This document shows positions 52,032-62,024 of a DNA stretch of 64,000 nt, one piece after another. The translations under genes were made by a program, and so were the position numbers. Every line of letters starts with the position of its first letter. Position 1 is the first letter of the stretch. The notes below the pieces were generated by a model. The model saw nothing but the letters and a program-made list of their open reading frames with translations. It did not search any database and was not told the origin of the DNA. The DNA lies in contig NZ_PYGE01000002.1 of assembly GCF_003014555.1 (NCBI RefSeq), positions 248,001 through 312,000 of the forward strand, given 5' to 3'. This DNA comes from Haloactinopolyspora alba (GTDB lineage Bacteria > Actinomycetota > Actinomycetes > Jiangellales > Jiangellaceae).

Positions 52032-53756
52032 GTGAACGCGTCGGCCATCCCCGCGACGGAACACGATGTCGGCACGACACTGCTGGAACGGATCCGGGCG
52101 GGGATCATCGGCGAGGGCGAGGTGCTGCACGGCCCGTTCGGCGCGCGCCGCGTCACATACGCCGACTACACCGCGTCCGGCCGGTCGCTCGACTTCGTCG
52201 AGGACTACATCCGCGAGCAGGTGCTGCCGCTGTACGCGAACACGCACACCGAGAGCTCCGGGACGGGCTTGCAGACGACACTGCTGCGCGAGGACGCGCG
52301 CCGGGCCGTCCACGACTCGGTGGGCGGCACCGACGACCACCTGGTCATCTTCACCGGCTCCGGGGCCACCGCCGCGGTGAACAAGCTGGTCGGCATCCTC
52401 GGCCTACGACCAGCGGCGGGCGCGGCGGCGGGTCGCGGCGTGCACGCGGAGCCGACCGCGACCCCGGTCGTGTTCGTCGGCCCGTACGAGCACCACTCGA
52501 ACGAGCTGCCGTGGCGCGAGACCGTCGCCGAGGTGGTCACGGTCGGCGCGGACGGCGACGGTCACGTCGACGTGGCCCAGCTCGAGGATCTGCTGGAGCG
52601 CTACGCCGACCGGCCGCTGCGTATCGGCAGCTTCTCGGCCGCCTCGAACGTCACCGGGGTGCTCACCGACGTCGACCGCGTCGCGACGGTGCTGCATCGG
52701 CACGGCGCGCTGTCGTTCTGGGACTACGCCGCGGCGGGGCCCTACGTGCCGATCCGGATGGCGCCCAGCGCGCCCGGCGCAGGCGACCACAAGGACGCCG
52801 TGTTCCTGTCGCCGCACAAGTTCGTCGGCGGCCCGCAGACCCCGGGTGTGCTGGTCGTCGACCGGGCGCTGGTCACCAATCCGGTGCCGACCGTGCCCGG
52901 CGGCGGCACGGTGGAGTTCGTCAGCCCGCGGGAGCACCGTTACCTGACCGACCCGGTGGCACGGGAGGAAGGCGGAACACCGGCCATCGTCGAGTCGATC
53001 CGCGCCGGCCTGGTCTTCGGCCTCAAGGACGCCGTCGGCACCGATCTCATCCAGCGGCACGAGGAACGGCTGTGGCGGCACGCCGTGCGCAGGTGGGAGC
53101 AGGTGCCGGGCATCGACGTGCTGGGCGATCACGACGTGCCGCGACTGTCCATCGTCTCGTTCCGGATCCGGTTCGGCAGCAGCCAGTTCCTGCACCACAA
53201 CTTCGTCGTCGCGCTGCTCAACGACCTGTTCGGTGTCCAGGCGCGGGGCGGGTGCTCGTGCGCGGGCCCGTACGGGCATCGCCTGCTGTCCGTGGGCCCG
53301 GCGCAGTCGGACGCCTTCCGCGACGTCGTTCACGTCGGCTGCGAAGGCATCAAGCCCGGCTGGACCCGGGTCAACTTCAACTACTTCGTCTCCGACACCG
53401 TCCGCGACTACCTGGTCGACGCGGTGGAGTTGATCGCGCACGAGGGGCACCGGCTGCTGCCCGAGTACGTCTTCGACCCGCACACCGCGCTGTGGCGGCA
53501 CCGTCGTGGTCCGTCCGTCCCACCGATGCGGCTGACCGGGCTCAGCGCCGCCGACATCAGTGCCGACGACCCGGGGACACTGCCGCGCGGGCGCCGGCGT
53601 GAACGGCTCGGTGAGCAGGCCCTGGTCGAGCACCTGGCCGAGGCGCGGGCCGTGCTGGCGGCGCTGCCCGACGAGGTCGCGACCGGCCCGACGGGGTTGT
53701 CGCCCGAGTTCGAGGCGCTGCGGTGGTTCCCGCTGCCGCCGTCATGCCTGACCTGA
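52032..53756 (+). CDS. Large class V aminotransferase/cysteine desulfurase-like PLP protein
   Basis: GTG 52032, after AAGGGGG, gives 574 residues, longer than SufS-type enzymes (about 410). The fold is clear: YADYTASGRSLDFVEDYIREQVLPLYANTHTESSGTG, IFTGSGATAAVNKLVG, FWDYAAAGPYVPI and FLSPHKFVGGPQTPGVLVVD with PLP-binding Lys263. A Cys-containing segment, GGCSCAGPYGH, could supply the catalytic Cys. The C-terminal 120 residues are extra. The sulfur or amino substrate is unknown. It has no suf genes nearby. Confidence 0.82.
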   Translation: MNASAIPATEHDVGTTLLERIRAGIIGEGEVLHGPFGARRVTYADYTASGRSLDFVEDYIREQVLPLYANTHTESSGTGLQTTLLREDARRAVHDSVGGTDDHLVIFTGSGATAAVNKLVGILGLRPAAGAAAGRGVHAEPTATPVVFVGPYEHHSNELPWRETVAEVVTVGADGDGHVDVAQLEDLLERYADRPLRIGSFSAASNVTGVLTDVDRVATVLHRHGALSFWDYAAAGPYVPIRMAPSAPGAGDHKDAVFLSPHKFVGGPQTPGVLVVDRALVTNPVPTVPGGGTVEFVSPREHRYLTDPVAREEGGTPAIVESIRAGLVFGLKDAVGTDLIQRHEERLWRHAVRRWEQVPGIDVLGDHDVPRLSIVSFRIRFGSSQFLHHNFVVALLNDLFGVQARGGCSCAGPYGHRLLSVGPAQSDAFRDVVHVGCEGIKPGWTRVNFNYFVSDTVRDYLVDAVELIAHEGHRLLPEYVFDPHTALWRHRRGPSVPPMRLTGLSAADISADDPGTLPRGRRRERLGEQALVEHLAEARAVLAALPDEVATGPTGLSPEFEALRWFPLPPSCLT

Positions 53757-53910
53757 CCAGCCCCGGCGGCCCGCCGGCGCGTTCCACCGCGCCCGTTTGT
53801 CCGAGGGCTCCGACCTGATCCGTCGGCGGGTGATCGGTCGTTGCGCGGCGCTCAGCGGCGAAGGGGCAGCGGCGTGGGCCTGGTGGCCGCGGCAGCCCTC
53901 TGGGGCACGC

Positions 53911-53958
53911 CACGGTGTGAACCTCGTGTCGCCACAGCGACACCAGCTCCACACCGTG
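53911..53958. terminator. Two-tier hairpin between convergent genes
   Basis: CACGGTGTG (53911) pairs with CACACCGTG (53950-53958), and inside it GTGTCGC (53926) pairs with GCGACAC (53937-53943), separated by a symmetric internal loop. It lies in the 277-base gap between the PLP protein and the DUF58 operon end; no gene is seen there. Its outer stem resembles the hairpin after coxG. Confidence 0.55.
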
Positions 53959-54033
53959 CGCCGCCGGCCGCGCGATCACCACCCACGGATCGGGTCGTGG
54001 AGTCTCCAAACGGGAGCGGGAGCAACCGCCGTG

Positions 54034-54489
54034 TCAGGTGGGGCTGACCAGCCAAGCGAGCAACACCAGCAGCTGAGCGCCGGCCTGCACCATGACGAAG
54101 CGCTCGAACGACGGCCGCAGCGCCACCCGCTCGACCGACGCGGACCACGGCACGACGGCCGCCAAGGCGGCGAGCACGTGCACCGCGTGCACGCCCAGGA
54201 CCAGCAGGGCCGTCCACCAGGTGACGCCGTCGGCGTCGACGAGCACCGCCAGCGCACAGCAGGTGAGCAACGCCGTCGGCAGGTGCGTCCCCGGCGCGAT
54301 CGCGGTGCCGAGCGCCAGCGCGCCCAGCACGACGAGCGCGGCCGGCGACGCCGACGTCCACGCGGCCGTCGCGGCGACCGTGCCGGCGCAGACCAGTGCC
54401 AGCGCCACCCGCAGCACCCACGACGGCGCGGACGCGCCCACCGTGCCCGGTGTGCCCGCTGCGCCCGTCGTGACGTCGCCGGCCGTCAT
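54034..54489 (-). CDS. Small integral membrane protein of the MoxR/DUF58 operon
   Basis: ATG 54489 overlaps the DUF58 stop. The 151-residue product has four to five hydrophobic helices (about 25-45, 48-66, 70-85, 90-112, 130-148) and no recognised domain. As the last gene of the operon it probably forms a membrane component working with the DUF58 protein. Confidence 0.75.
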   Translation of the reverse strand: MTAGDVTTGAAGTPGTVGASAPSWVLRVALALVCAGTVAATAAWTSASPAALVVLGALALGTAIAPGTHLPTALLTCCALAVLVDADGVTWWTALLVLGVHAVHVLAALAAVVPWSASVERVALRPSFERFVMVQAGAQLLVLLAWLVSPT

Positions 54490-55820
54490 CGTCGCCCCCG
54501 TCCCGCGAGCTGCCGCAGTCGCGCCAGGTTCAGCGAGAGCGCGGCCGGGTCGGCCTGCGTGACCAGCACGCCGTGCGTGGCCAGGCTCCGTAGCCGCTCG
54601 GCGCGCTCGGTCAGCACGATCCGCTCCGCGATCGCCGTCGTGTGGTCGCTGTGGTCGACGATCGGCGGCGGCAACACGTCCACGGCCAGGACCGGGTGCC
54701 CGGCGCGGCGCCACGAGATCGCCAGATTGCTGACCGAGTCGTCCATGAAAACCGACGTCAGAACGACGATGGCGCTCTGCGGCAGCGGAGGCAGGCGACG
54801 CGGCAGCGACGACGAGTCGGCGCTGCCCGGCCGGTGCGTGTGCCGCGCCAGCGAGGTCCGCAGCCGCAGCAGGTGCCGGCTGCCGCTGCCCAGCCGCGCC
54901 ATGTCCATCGGCCGGGTCAGGTCGAGCACGCCGACCCGGTCGCCGTGGGCGATGTAGGCGGCGGCGACGGACGCGACGGTGTCGACCGCGACGTCGATGC
55001 TGCTGCGCGGCGGCGGCCGGTCCGGATCGACCTCGACCGACTCGGCCCACGTGGCCACGTCGGCCGGCAGGTCGTAGCGGTTGTCCAGGCAGCACACCAC
55101 GTCCGCGTCCGCATCGACCTGGGTCCGGCGGGTGAACAGCTCCTCGCGAGGCCCGGCCTGCCGGGCGGTGACCCGCCAGTCGATGCGCCGCAGCCGGTCG
55201 CCCGGCCTGAACGGCGCCACGTCGTGCAGCTCGGTGCCCTCGCCGTGGCGCAGCGTCGGGTGCGCGCCGACCATGCCTGCCGGGCGGGCGGGCAGCGGGC
55301 CGGTGGGCAGCGCCGTCGCGACAGCGGGCAGGACCTGTGCGCTGTACGGGAGGCCCGCCACCGGGCCGGCGGTGAACAGCGCGTCGTCGGCGACGGCGAG
55401 ATGGTCGGGGCGGGCCAGCAGCTGTGTCCCCCAGGTCGCCGCCGACGACTCGGTGACGATCTGCCGGGGCTGCGTGGACGGGGCGGCGACCGTGACCCGC
55501 TCACCCTTCGCGCCCGGCTCGGGACGGGCCAGCACGGTCGTGACGAGCTGCGCGTCGGACGGCTCCACCTGCACGGCGACGGCGGCGGCGCGGCCGACGT
55601 CCATGACCCGTGGTCCGAACGCGCGGACCCGGGGGACCGGCCCGGCCGGCGTCGTGCGCGCGCCGATCGCGAGTGCCGTGCCCAGGATCAGCGGAACGCC
55701 GAGCAGCACCAGCTCGACGCGGCCGAACGCCAGCCCGACCGCGCCGAGCACGGCCGGTAGCAGCACCGACCGCGCCAGCGCCGGCGTCGCACGCCACCGC
55801 GGCTCGTCCGTACCGGTCAT
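54486..55820 (-). CDS. DUF58-domain protein
   Basis: ATG 55820 overlaps the MoxR stop (ATGA). The 444-residue product has two membrane helices near the N-terminus (about 15-55). The DUF58 hallmark GTELHDVAPFRPGDRLRRIDWRVTARQAGPREELFTRRTQVDADADVVCCLDNR precedes a von Willebrand-like region. DUF58 proteins pair with MoxR AAA+ ATPases, likely in assembling or activating cell-surface complexes. Confidence 0.9.
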   Translation of the reverse strand: MTGTDEPRWRATPALARSVLLPAVLGAVGLAFGRVELVLLGVPLILGTALAIGARTTPAGPVPRVRAFGPRVMDVGRAAAVAVQVEPSDAQLVTTVLARPEPGAKGERVTVAAPSTQPRQIVTESSAATWGTQLLARPDHLAVADDALFTAGPVAGLPYSAQVLPAVATALPTGPLPARPAGMVGAHPTLRHGEGTELHDVAPFRPGDRLRRIDWRVTARQAGPREELFTRRTQVDADADVVCCLDNRYDLPADVATWAESVEVDPDRPPPRSSIDVAVDTVASVAAAYIAHGDRVGVLDLTRPMDMARLGSGSRHLLRLRTSLARHTHRPGSADSSSLPRRLPPLPQSAIVVLTSVFMDDSVSNLAISWRRAGHPVLAVDVLPPPIVDHSDHTTAIAERIVLTERAERLRSLATHGVLVTQADPAALSLNLARLRQLAGRGRR

Positions 55821-56803
55821 CGTGTCGACGGCCCCGGAACCCGGTCCAGGATCTCGGCGACGATGTCCGCCGTGCGCACCTGCATCGTCCACGCCTCCGC
55901 GGTCAGCGTCAGCCGGTGCGCCAGCGCCGCCACCCCGACCTCCTTGACGTCCTCGGGGACGACGTAGTCGCGCCCGTCGAGCACCGCGACGGCACGCGAC
56001 GCCAGCAGCAGCGCCAGCGAGCCGCGCGGCGACGCGCCCACGTCGACGGCGCGGTGCTCGCGAGTGGCGGCGGTGAGATCGACGCAGTAGCTGACGATGG
56101 ACGGGTCGGTGTCGACGGCTTCGACCCCGGCCTGTAGCGCGCGGACGCTGTCCGCGTCGACGACCGGATCGACGTCGGCCTGCTCCTGCCGGCGCGCGAT
56201 GCGGCGGGTGAGGACCTCGGCCTCGTTCGCCGGGTCGAGGTAGCCGGCCGACACCCGCAGCATGAACCGGTCGAGCTGGGCCTCCGGCAACGGGTACGTG
56301 CCCTCGTACTCCACCGGGTTGGAGGTCGCCAGCACGTGGAACGGGCGCGGCAGCGCGAACGTCTGGCCCTCGACCGTCGTCTGGCGCTCGGCCATCGCCT
56401 CCAGCAGCGCCGACTGCGTCTTCGGCGGGGTGCGGTTGATCTCGTCGGCCAGCAGCAGCCCGGCGAAGACGGGGCCGGACCGGAACGAGAACTCGCGGTT
56501 GCCGGGGTCCCACACGAACGAGCCGGTGACGTCGCCGGGCAGCAGGTCCGGCGTGCACTGCAGCCGGCGGAACTCCAGGCCGAGGGCAGCGGCCAGGCTG
56601 CGCGCCGCGAGCGTCTTGCCGAGGCCGGGGACGTCCTCGAACAGGACGTGCCCGCCGGCCAGGATCGTGGCGAGCGCGAGACGCAGCGTCCGGTCGAGCC
56701 CGACGACCGCGGTGCCGACGCCGTCGAGGACCGACCGGCCGACGCGGGCGATCTCGTCGACGGGTGGCGCGGCCGTCTCGACAGTGGATGGCGGGGACGT
56801 CAT
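55817..56803 (-). CDS. MoxR-family AAA+ ATPase
   Basis: ATG 56803 gives 328 residues. Walker A is EDVPGLGKT (residues 56-64), Walker B is LLLADEINR, and sensor 1 is VLATSNPVEYEGTYPLPEAQLDRF, with the AAA lid following. MoxR proteins act as chaperone-like ATPases with DUF58 and DUF4129 partners. It lies mid-operon with overlaps on both sides. Confidence 0.94.
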   Translation of the reverse strand: MTSPPSTVETAAPPVDEIARVGRSVLDGVGTAVVGLDRTLRLALATILAGGHVLFEDVPGLGKTLAARSLAAALGLEFRRLQCTPDLLPGDVTGSFVWDPGNREFSFRSGPVFAGLLLADEINRTPPKTQSALLEAMAERQTTVEGQTFALPRPFHVLATSNPVEYEGTYPLPEAQLDRFMLRVSAGYLDPANEAEVLTRRIARRQEQADVDPVVDADSVRALQAGVEAVDTDPSIVSYCVDLTAATREHRAVDVGASPRGSLALLLASRAVAVLDGRDYVVPEDVKEVGVAALAHRLTLTAEAWTMQVRTADIVAEILDRVPGPSTR

Positions 56804-57309
56804 GTCGGTGTTCCTCCGGACGGTTGCTGGTCGATGGCCTCGATCGCCGCGACGATCCGCTCGATGTCGCGGATGTCGGGGTGGAAGCGCTCCGCGGACA
56901 GCGCGGCGTGCACGTCGTCGCCGAGCGCGTCGCCGGCGTGGGGGCTGTCCCAGGCGATGCCGTGCCTGGCGAGCCGGGCCGCGGCGAGGCGGCGCAGCCG
57001 GAACTGCAGGGCCGGGTCCGGGCCGCCGACCGGCGACCACATCGTGCGCAGCCTGTTCTCCAGGCGCCATGCCTGGCTGGAGCCGCCACCACGGACCGGC
57101 CGCGGCTGGTCCGGCCAGCGCCCGTGCACACCCGGCGGCAGCAGCGCCACGGTGACGGCGACCGCGGCCGCGCACAGCCCGATGAGCACCGGCCGCAGCC
57201 CCTGGACGCCGACGAACCAGCACAGGGCGCCGGTGCCGACCCCGGCGAGGGCGACCCTGCCGGGCATGGTCCGGGTGAGGGCGTCGCGCCAGCCCGAGAG
57301 GGCCGTCAC
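56800..57309 (-). CDS. Membrane protein of the MoxR operon
   Basis: GTG 57309 overlaps the DUF4129-like gene stop. The 169-residue protein has two N-terminal helices (about 18-36 and 38-55) and a cytoplasmic, helical C-terminal part (RLENRLRTMWSPVGGPDPALQFRLRRLAAARLARHGI, then FHPDIRDIERIVAAIEAID). No named domain was recognised, but this gene type commonly lies between DUF4129 and MoxR genes in actinomycetes. Confidence 0.78.
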   Translation of the reverse strand: MTALSGWRDALTRTMPGRVALAGVGTGALCWFVGVQGLRPVLIGLCAAAVAVTVALLPPGVHGRWPDQPRPVRGGGSSQAWRLENRLRTMWSPVGGPDPALQFRLRRLAAARLARHGIAWDSPHAGDALGDDVHAALSAERFHPDIRDIERIVAAIEAIDQQPSGGTPT

Positions 57310-58073
57310 GCCGGATCCACCGAGTCGACCCGCCCGACGTGTCCTGCCCGCGCCGCCTGTTCGGGGGCGATGGTGTCCACCATGGTCCGCAGCGCCTGCC
57401 GTGCCGCGGCGACGTCGTCGTCGGTGATGCCGGGGTTCGGCGAGAACCGGGCGCGGTGGTAGAGGGCGAGCAGGGTGGTGGTCGACTCCTCGTCCGCATG
57501 GTGACGCCGCAGCAGCGCGGCGGTGAACTCGCTGGGTGTCTGGGCCGGCGCGCGGGCGGTGTCGGCGCCGGCGGCGGCGCGCTCGAGGGCGAGCCAGGCG
57601 TCGACGACGGCCTGCGCTCCCGTGCGCGAGGTGTCCGGCCGGTCCAGCGCCGACCCGGCGGCACGGACGCCGTCGCGCAGCTCTCGCGCGACGTCGAGGG
57701 GCTCGTCGACGTGTCCGCCGACGACCGCCGGACCGGTGCGCCTGCGTCGCCGGGCGGGCCACCGGCGTAGCACGAGGTAGGCGGCCAGCGCCGCGAGCAG
57801 CAGCACCGCCACCAGTGCGACCTGCCAGGGGATCCGCAGTGGCTCGGAGGCCTGCTCGGCAGGCTCGTCGGGCAGCGTCTCCGGCAGGTCGCCGAACGTG
57901 GGCGGCGCCTCCGGGGTTCTCGCGCTCGGGCCGTCCTCCGTCCCGGCCAGCCAGCTGGGGACGACGACTTCGGCCGGTCCGGCGCCCACGGTGAGGATGA
58001 CGAGTACCGCCGCCGCGACGAAGCACACGGCAGTCGCCGCCCGGGCGTGCGGAGGTCGATCAGCGCCGGGCAT
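57306..58073 (-). CDS. DUF4129-like membrane protein
   Basis: ATG 58073 (AGGA eight bases upstream) gives 255 residues; a GTG at 58133 would add 20. A first helix lies near residues 12-32 and a second (WQVALVAVLLLAALAAYLVL) near 105-125, followed by an Arg-rich turn. The C-terminal domain has AVVDAWLALERAAAGADTARAPAQTPSEFTAALL, a DUF4129-like block. It heads the MoxR/DUF58 operon. Confidence 0.8.
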   Translation of the reverse strand: MPGADRPPHARAATAVCFVAAAVLVILTVGAGPAEVVVPSWLAGTEDGPSARTPEAPPTFGDLPETLPDEPAEQASEPLRIPWQVALVAVLLLAALAAYLVLRRWPARRRRRTGPAVVGGHVDEPLDVARELRDGVRAAGSALDRPDTSRTGAQAVVDAWLALERAAAGADTARAPAQTPSEFTAALLRRHHADEESTTTLLALYHRARFSPNPGITDDDVAAARQALRTMVDTIAPEQAARAGHVGRVDSVDPA

Positions 58074-58196
58074 CCCGTCGATCCTGACATACCGGGGCAC
58101 CGGTGCTGCGCAGCCGGGATCCGTTTCCGGCACCGCACGCGCGTGACGTACGTTGGAGCCTGCGTCGGGAGAGTCCTACGAACATTCGGGTGAGCC

Positions 58197-58832
58197 ATGT
58201 CCGTGCAGGAGACAGAACACATCGATGACGACGAAGTCGTGCTGCCCGAGCGGCGCGCTTCGGCGACGGTGCTCGGATGGCTGCTGGCCATCGGCGGCGC
58301 CGTCGGCATGGTTTCGTCGGCCATCCTCGTCATCGAGCGCATCATGCTGCTCGAGGACCCCGGCTACACCCCCTCGTGCAGCTTCAACCCGGTGGTCAGC
58401 TGCGGGCAGGTGATGGAGAGCTGGCAGGGCGAGCTGTTCGGCTTCTCCAACCCGATCATCGGTGTGGCCGCCTTCCCGATCGTCGTGACCGCCGGGGTCG
58501 CGGCGCTGGCCGGGGCGCGGCTGCCGCGGTGGTTCTGGCTGGGGCTCAACACGGGCGCCCTGCTCGGCGCGACGTTCATCACCTGGCTGTTCGTGCAGAG
58601 CGTGTACTACATCGGCGCGCTGTGCCCGTACTGCATGGTCGTGTGGACGGTGACCATCCCGATCTTCGTCTACACCACCGGCTACAACCTGTCCGAGGGC
58701 CACATCCGCGCGCCACGGGGGCTGCGGCGCGGCATCGTCGAGAGCCGCGGGCTGATCACGTTCGTCTGGTACGCCATCCTGGCGATCCTGATCACGGTCG
58801 AGTTCTGGGACCGCTGGTACCTCGTCTTCTGA
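58197..58832 (+). CDS. Vitamin K epoxide reductase-family protein
   Basis: This 211-residue protein has five hydrophobic helices, the redox motif CPYC (GALCPYCMVVWTV) and the shuttle Cys pair in PSCSFNPVVSCGQVM. Actinobacterial VKOR re-oxidises DsbA-like proteins outside the membrane and passes electrons to menaquinone. It stands alone; repeat copy 4 follows its stop by 15 bases. Confidence 0.93.
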   Translation: MSVQETEHIDDDEVVLPERRASATVLGWLLAIGGAVGMVSSAILVIERIMLLEDPGYTPSCSFNPVVSCGQVMESWQGELFGFSNPIIGVAAFPIVVTAGVAALAGARLPRWFWLGLNTGALLGATFITWLFVQSVYYIGALCPYCMVVWTVTIPIFVYTTGYNLSEGHIRAPRGLRRGIVESRGLITFVWYAILAILITVEFWDRWYLVF

Positions 58833-58846
58833 CGGGTTCGGTGAAT

Positions 58847-58921
58847 GATCACGTCCCGCATGGAATTCCCTGCGTCACCACCCTTGCAGGCCTGGTGACG
58901 CGTGCATACGCCTGGTGATGA
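58847..58921 (-). repeat. Dispersed 3'-end element, copy 4
   Basis: It is on the opposite strand to copies 1-3: TGATCACGTCCCGCATGGAATTCC, then GCGTCACCA-12 nt-TGGTGACGC and a second partial GCCTGGTGATG. The TGATCA end faces the VKOR stop codon (58830-58832). Confidence 0.85.
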
Positions 58922-58969
58922 CCGATGGTCGCCACGCCGATCCGCGGATGTGCGCTATTCTGTGTCCCA

Positions 58970-59005
58970 TGCGAGGCCTGCTGCTTCTTACCGGGCCGCG
59001 CTGAC
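58970..59005 (+). CDS. Leucine leader peptide upstream of leuS
   Basis: ATG 58970 begins an 11-residue frame, [11 protein letters not shown], with four consecutive Leu codons (CTG CTG CTT CTT). TATTCT (58957-58962) is a plausible -10 that would place the transcript start at or near the ATG, so translation may be leaderless. A terminator hairpin follows 42 bases later. Stalling at the Leu codons when charged tRNA-Leu is scarce would be the sensing step. Confidence 0.75.
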
Positions 59006-59014
59006 TGGTAGCGG

Positions 59015-59073
59015 ACGCCAGATTCCGGCGTCACGTCGGCGCGGCTGACCCCTCCTGCGGTGAGGGGTCTTTT
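59015..59073 (+). promoter_or_regulatory. Transcription attenuator of leuS
   Basis: GACCCCTC (59047-59054) pairs with GAGGGGTC (59062-59069) around a 7-nt loop and is followed by TTTT, a classic intrinsic terminator. Just upstream GACGCC (59015) pairs with GGCGTC (59028-59033), a possible alternative hairpin. With the leader peptide this forms a classical leucine attenuator. No T-box bulge sequence was identified. Confidence 0.75.
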
Positions 59074-59127
59074 CACGTTCTGGGCCCCGGACGAAACACG
59101 ATGACAAGCAACGGGAGACGACCGGCG

Positions 59128-62019
59128 ATGAGGCAGACGCAGACCGGCACCACGGCGACCGGCGACGACGGGGCGCCCTTCCGCTACACCAGCGAGCTGG
59201 CGAGCCGCATCGAGCAGCGCTGGCAGGACCACTGGGAGACGCAGGGCACGTTCAATACGCCCAACCCCGAGGGCGAGCTGGCGGATCCGGACGCGGACGT
59301 GCCCAGCGACAAGTTCTTCCTGATGGACATGTTCCCTTACCCGTCGGGCAAGGGGCTGCACGTCGGGCATCCGCTGGGCTACATCGCGACCGACGTGCTG
59401 GGGCGGTTCAAGCGCATGTGCGGCGACAACGTCCTGCACGCGCTGTCCTACGACGCGTTCGGGCTGCCGGCGGAGCAGTACGCGGTCCAGACGGGGCAGC
59501 ACCCGCGCAAGACCACCGAAGAGAACATCGTGAACATGCGCCGGCAGCTGCGGCGGCTGGGCCTGGCGCACGACGACCGGCGCTCGTTCGCGACCACCGA
59601 CCCGGGCTACATCCGCTGGACCCAGTGGATCTTCCTGCAGATCTTCGACTCCTGGTACGACACCGAGGCCGACGGCGGACGCGGCCGCGCCCGCCCCATC
59701 GACGAGCTGGTCAAGGAGTTCGACTCGGGCGAGCGACCGGTCCCGGGCGGCCGTGCCTGGGTCGAGCTGGACGAGTCCGAACGCCGCCGCGTCGTCGACG
59801 AACACCGGCTGGCCTACGTCTCGGAGTCGCCGGTGAACTGGTGTCCCGGGCTGGGCACGGTGCTGTCCAACGAGGAGGTCACCGCCGAGGGTCGCAGCGA
59901 ACGCGGCAACTTCCCGGTGTTCCAGCGCAACCTGCGGCAGTGGATGATGCGCATCACGGCCTACGCGGACCGGCTGGTGGACGACCTGGACCGCATCGAC
60001 TGGCCGGAGAAGGTCCGGACGATGCAGCGCAACTGGATCGGCCGCTCGGCCGGCGCCACGGTGCGGTTCGCGACCGACGCCGGCGACCTGGACGTCTTCA
60101 CCACCCGCCCGGACACCCTGTTCGGCGCGACTTTCATGGTCGTCGCGCCCGAGCATCCGCTGGTCGACGGTCTGACGGCGGCGAGCTGGCCGGAGGAGAC
60201 CAACGACGCCTGGTCCGGCGGCCACCCGACGCCGGCGGAGGCCGTCGCCGCGTACCGTGCGCAGGCCGCCGCGAAGACCGACGTCGAGCGTCAAACGGAG
60301 GGTCGCGACAAGACGGGGGTGTTCACCGGGTCGTTCGCGGTGAACCCGGTTGACGGCAACCGCATCCCGGTCTTCGTCGCCGACTACGTCCTGATGGGCT
60401 ACGGCACCGGCGCGATCATGGCGGTGCCCGGCCAGGACGAGCGTGACTGGGAGTTCGCCGAGCGGTTCGAGCTGCCGATCGTGCGGACGGTTCGGCCGCC
60501 GGACGAGTTCGACGGCGAGGCGTACACCGGCGACGGCCCGGCCATCAACTCGTCGAACGACCAGGTGTCGCTGGACGGCCTGTACAAGGACGCCGCGATC
60601 GCCGCGATCGTCGAGTGGCTGGAGAAGGCCGGCCACGGCACCGGAACGACCACCTACCGGCTGCGCGACTGGCTGTTCAGCCGGCAACGCTACTGGGGCG
60701 AGCCGTTCCCCATCGTCCACGACGAGACCGGGCCGATCGCCGTGCCGGACGACCAGCTGCCGGTGCTGCTGCCGGAGGTGCCGGACTACGCGCCGAAGAC
60801 GTACGACGCCGACGACGCAGATTCCACGCCCGAGTCGCCGCTGGCGCGCTCGCCGGAGTGGGCCGAGGTCGAGCTGGATCTGGGGGACGGTCCCAAGCGG
60901 TACCGGCGCGACACCAACACCATGCCGAACTGGGCCGGGTCGTGCTGGTACCACCTGCGCTACCTGGACCCGACCAACGACGAACAGGTCGTCGACCCCG
61001 AGATCGAGCGCTACTGGATGGGCCCGCAGCCGCAACGGCGGGGCAGCGGCCCGCAGGACCCGGGCGGCGTCGACCTGTACATCGGCGGCGTCGAGCATGC
61101 GGTGCTGCACCTGCTGTACGCGCGGTTCTGGCACAAGGTGCTGTTCGACCTGGGGCACGTGTCCAGCGACGAGCCGTACTACCGGCTGTTCAACCAGGGC
61201 TACATCCAGGCCTACGCCTACGCCGACAGGCGCGGGCAGTACGTCCCGGCCGAGCAGGTCACCGAGGCCGTCACCGACGGGGCGACGAGCTACAGCTACG
61301 AGGGCGAGCCGGTCTCGCGCGAGTACGGCAAGATGGGCAAGAGCCTGAAGAACATCGTCACGCCGGACGACATGTACGACGAGTTCGGCGCCGACACGTT
61401 CCGGGTGTACGAGATGTCCATGGGCCCGCTGGACCAGTCGCGTCCGTGGGAGACCCGCGCGGTGATCGGCTCGCACCGATTCCTGCAGCGGGTCTGGCGC
61501 AACGTGATCAGCGAAGAAGCCGGCGCGACGGTCGTGTCCGACGAGCCGGCCGGCGACGAGACGCGGCGGATCCTGCACCGCACCATCGACGCCGTGCGCG
61601 CCGACATGGACGCGATGCGGTTCAACACCGCCGTTGCCCGGATGATCGAGCTGAACAACCACCTGACCAAGCTGGACACCGTGCCGCGCGAAGCCGCGGA
61701 GCCGCTGGTGCTGATGGTCGCGCCGGTGGCACCGCACGTCGCCGAGGAGATGTGGTCGCTGCTGGGCCACGACCGGTCGCTGGCCTACGAGCCGTTCCCG
61801 GTGGCCGACCCGGCCCTGCTGGTCGACGAGACGGTGACGTGTGTGGTGCAGGTGGCCGGCAAGGTCCGTGACCGCCTGCAGGTGCCGCCGTCCGCCGACG
61901 ACGACATGCTGCGCGAGCTGGCGCTGGCGTCGGAGCCGGTGCAGCGCGCCCTGGACGGCCAGGGTGTCCGCAAGGTGATCGTCCGGGCGCCGAAGCTGGT
62001 CAACGTCGTTCCGGGCTGA
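59128..62019 (+). CDS. leuS: Leucyl-tRNA synthetase
   Basis: ATG 59128 lies after GGGAGACG; an in-frame ATG at 59101 lacks a site. The product has 963 residues. The class I motifs are HVGH (His78, in [15 protein letters not shown]) and KMGKS near 735. The editing domain (about 290-500) has [21 protein letters not shown]. The C-terminal anticodon-binding domain ends [16 protein letters not shown]. It charges tRNA-Leu in the cytoplasm and is controlled by the leader attenuator. The middle part carries loops longer than in E. coli, as in other actinomycetes. Confidence 0.96.
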   Translation: MRQTQTGTTATGDDGAPFRYTSELASRIEQRWQDHWETQGTFNTPNPEGELADPDADVPSDKFFLMDMFPYPSGKGLHVGHPLGYIATDVLGRFKRMCGDNVLHALSYDAFGLPAEQYAVQTGQHPRKTTEENIVNMRRQLRRLGLAHDDRRSFATTDPGYIRWTQWIFLQIFDSWYDTEADGGRGRARPIDELVKEFDSGERPVPGGRAWVELDESERRRVVDEHRLAYVSESPVNWCPGLGTVLSNEEVTAEGRSERGNFPVFQRNLRQWMMRITAYADRLVDDLDRIDWPEKVRTMQRNWIGRSAGATVRFATDAGDLDVFTTRPDTLFGATFMVVAPEHPLVDGLTAASWPEETNDAWSGGHPTPAEAVAAYRAQAAAKTDVERQTEGRDKTGVFTGSFAVNPVDGNRIPVFVADYVLMGYGTGAIMAVPGQDERDWEFAERFELPIVRTVRPPDEFDGEAYTGDGPAINSSNDQVSLDGLYKDAAIAAIVEWLEKAGHGTGTTTYRLRDWLFSRQRYWGEPFPIVHDETGPIAVPDDQLPVLLPEVPDYAPKTYDADDADSTPESPLARSPEWAEVELDLGDGPKRYRRDTNTMPNWAGSCWYHLRYLDPTNDEQVVDPEIERYWMGPQPQRRGSGPQDPGGVDLYIGGVEHAVLHLLYARFWHKVLFDLGHVSSDEPYYRLFNQGYIQAYAYADRRGQYVPAEQVTEAVTDGATSYSYEGEPVSREYGKMGKSLKNIVTPDDMYDEFGADTFRVYEMSMGPLDQSRPWETRAVIGSHRFLQRVWRNVISEEAGATVVSDEPAGDETRRILHRTIDAVRADMDAMRFNTAVARMIELNNHLTKLDTVPREAAEPLVLMVAPVAPHVAEEMWSLLGHDRSLAYEPFPVADPALLVDETVTCVVQVAGKVRDRLQVPPSADDDMLRELALASEPVQRALDGQGVRKVIVRAPKLVNVVPG

Positions 62020-62024
62020 TCGTC

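Noticed and set aside
58970-59073. T-box riboswitch upstream of leuS
   Set aside because: No T-box consensus or specifier loop was found. A Leu-rich leader peptide with a terminator explains the region better.
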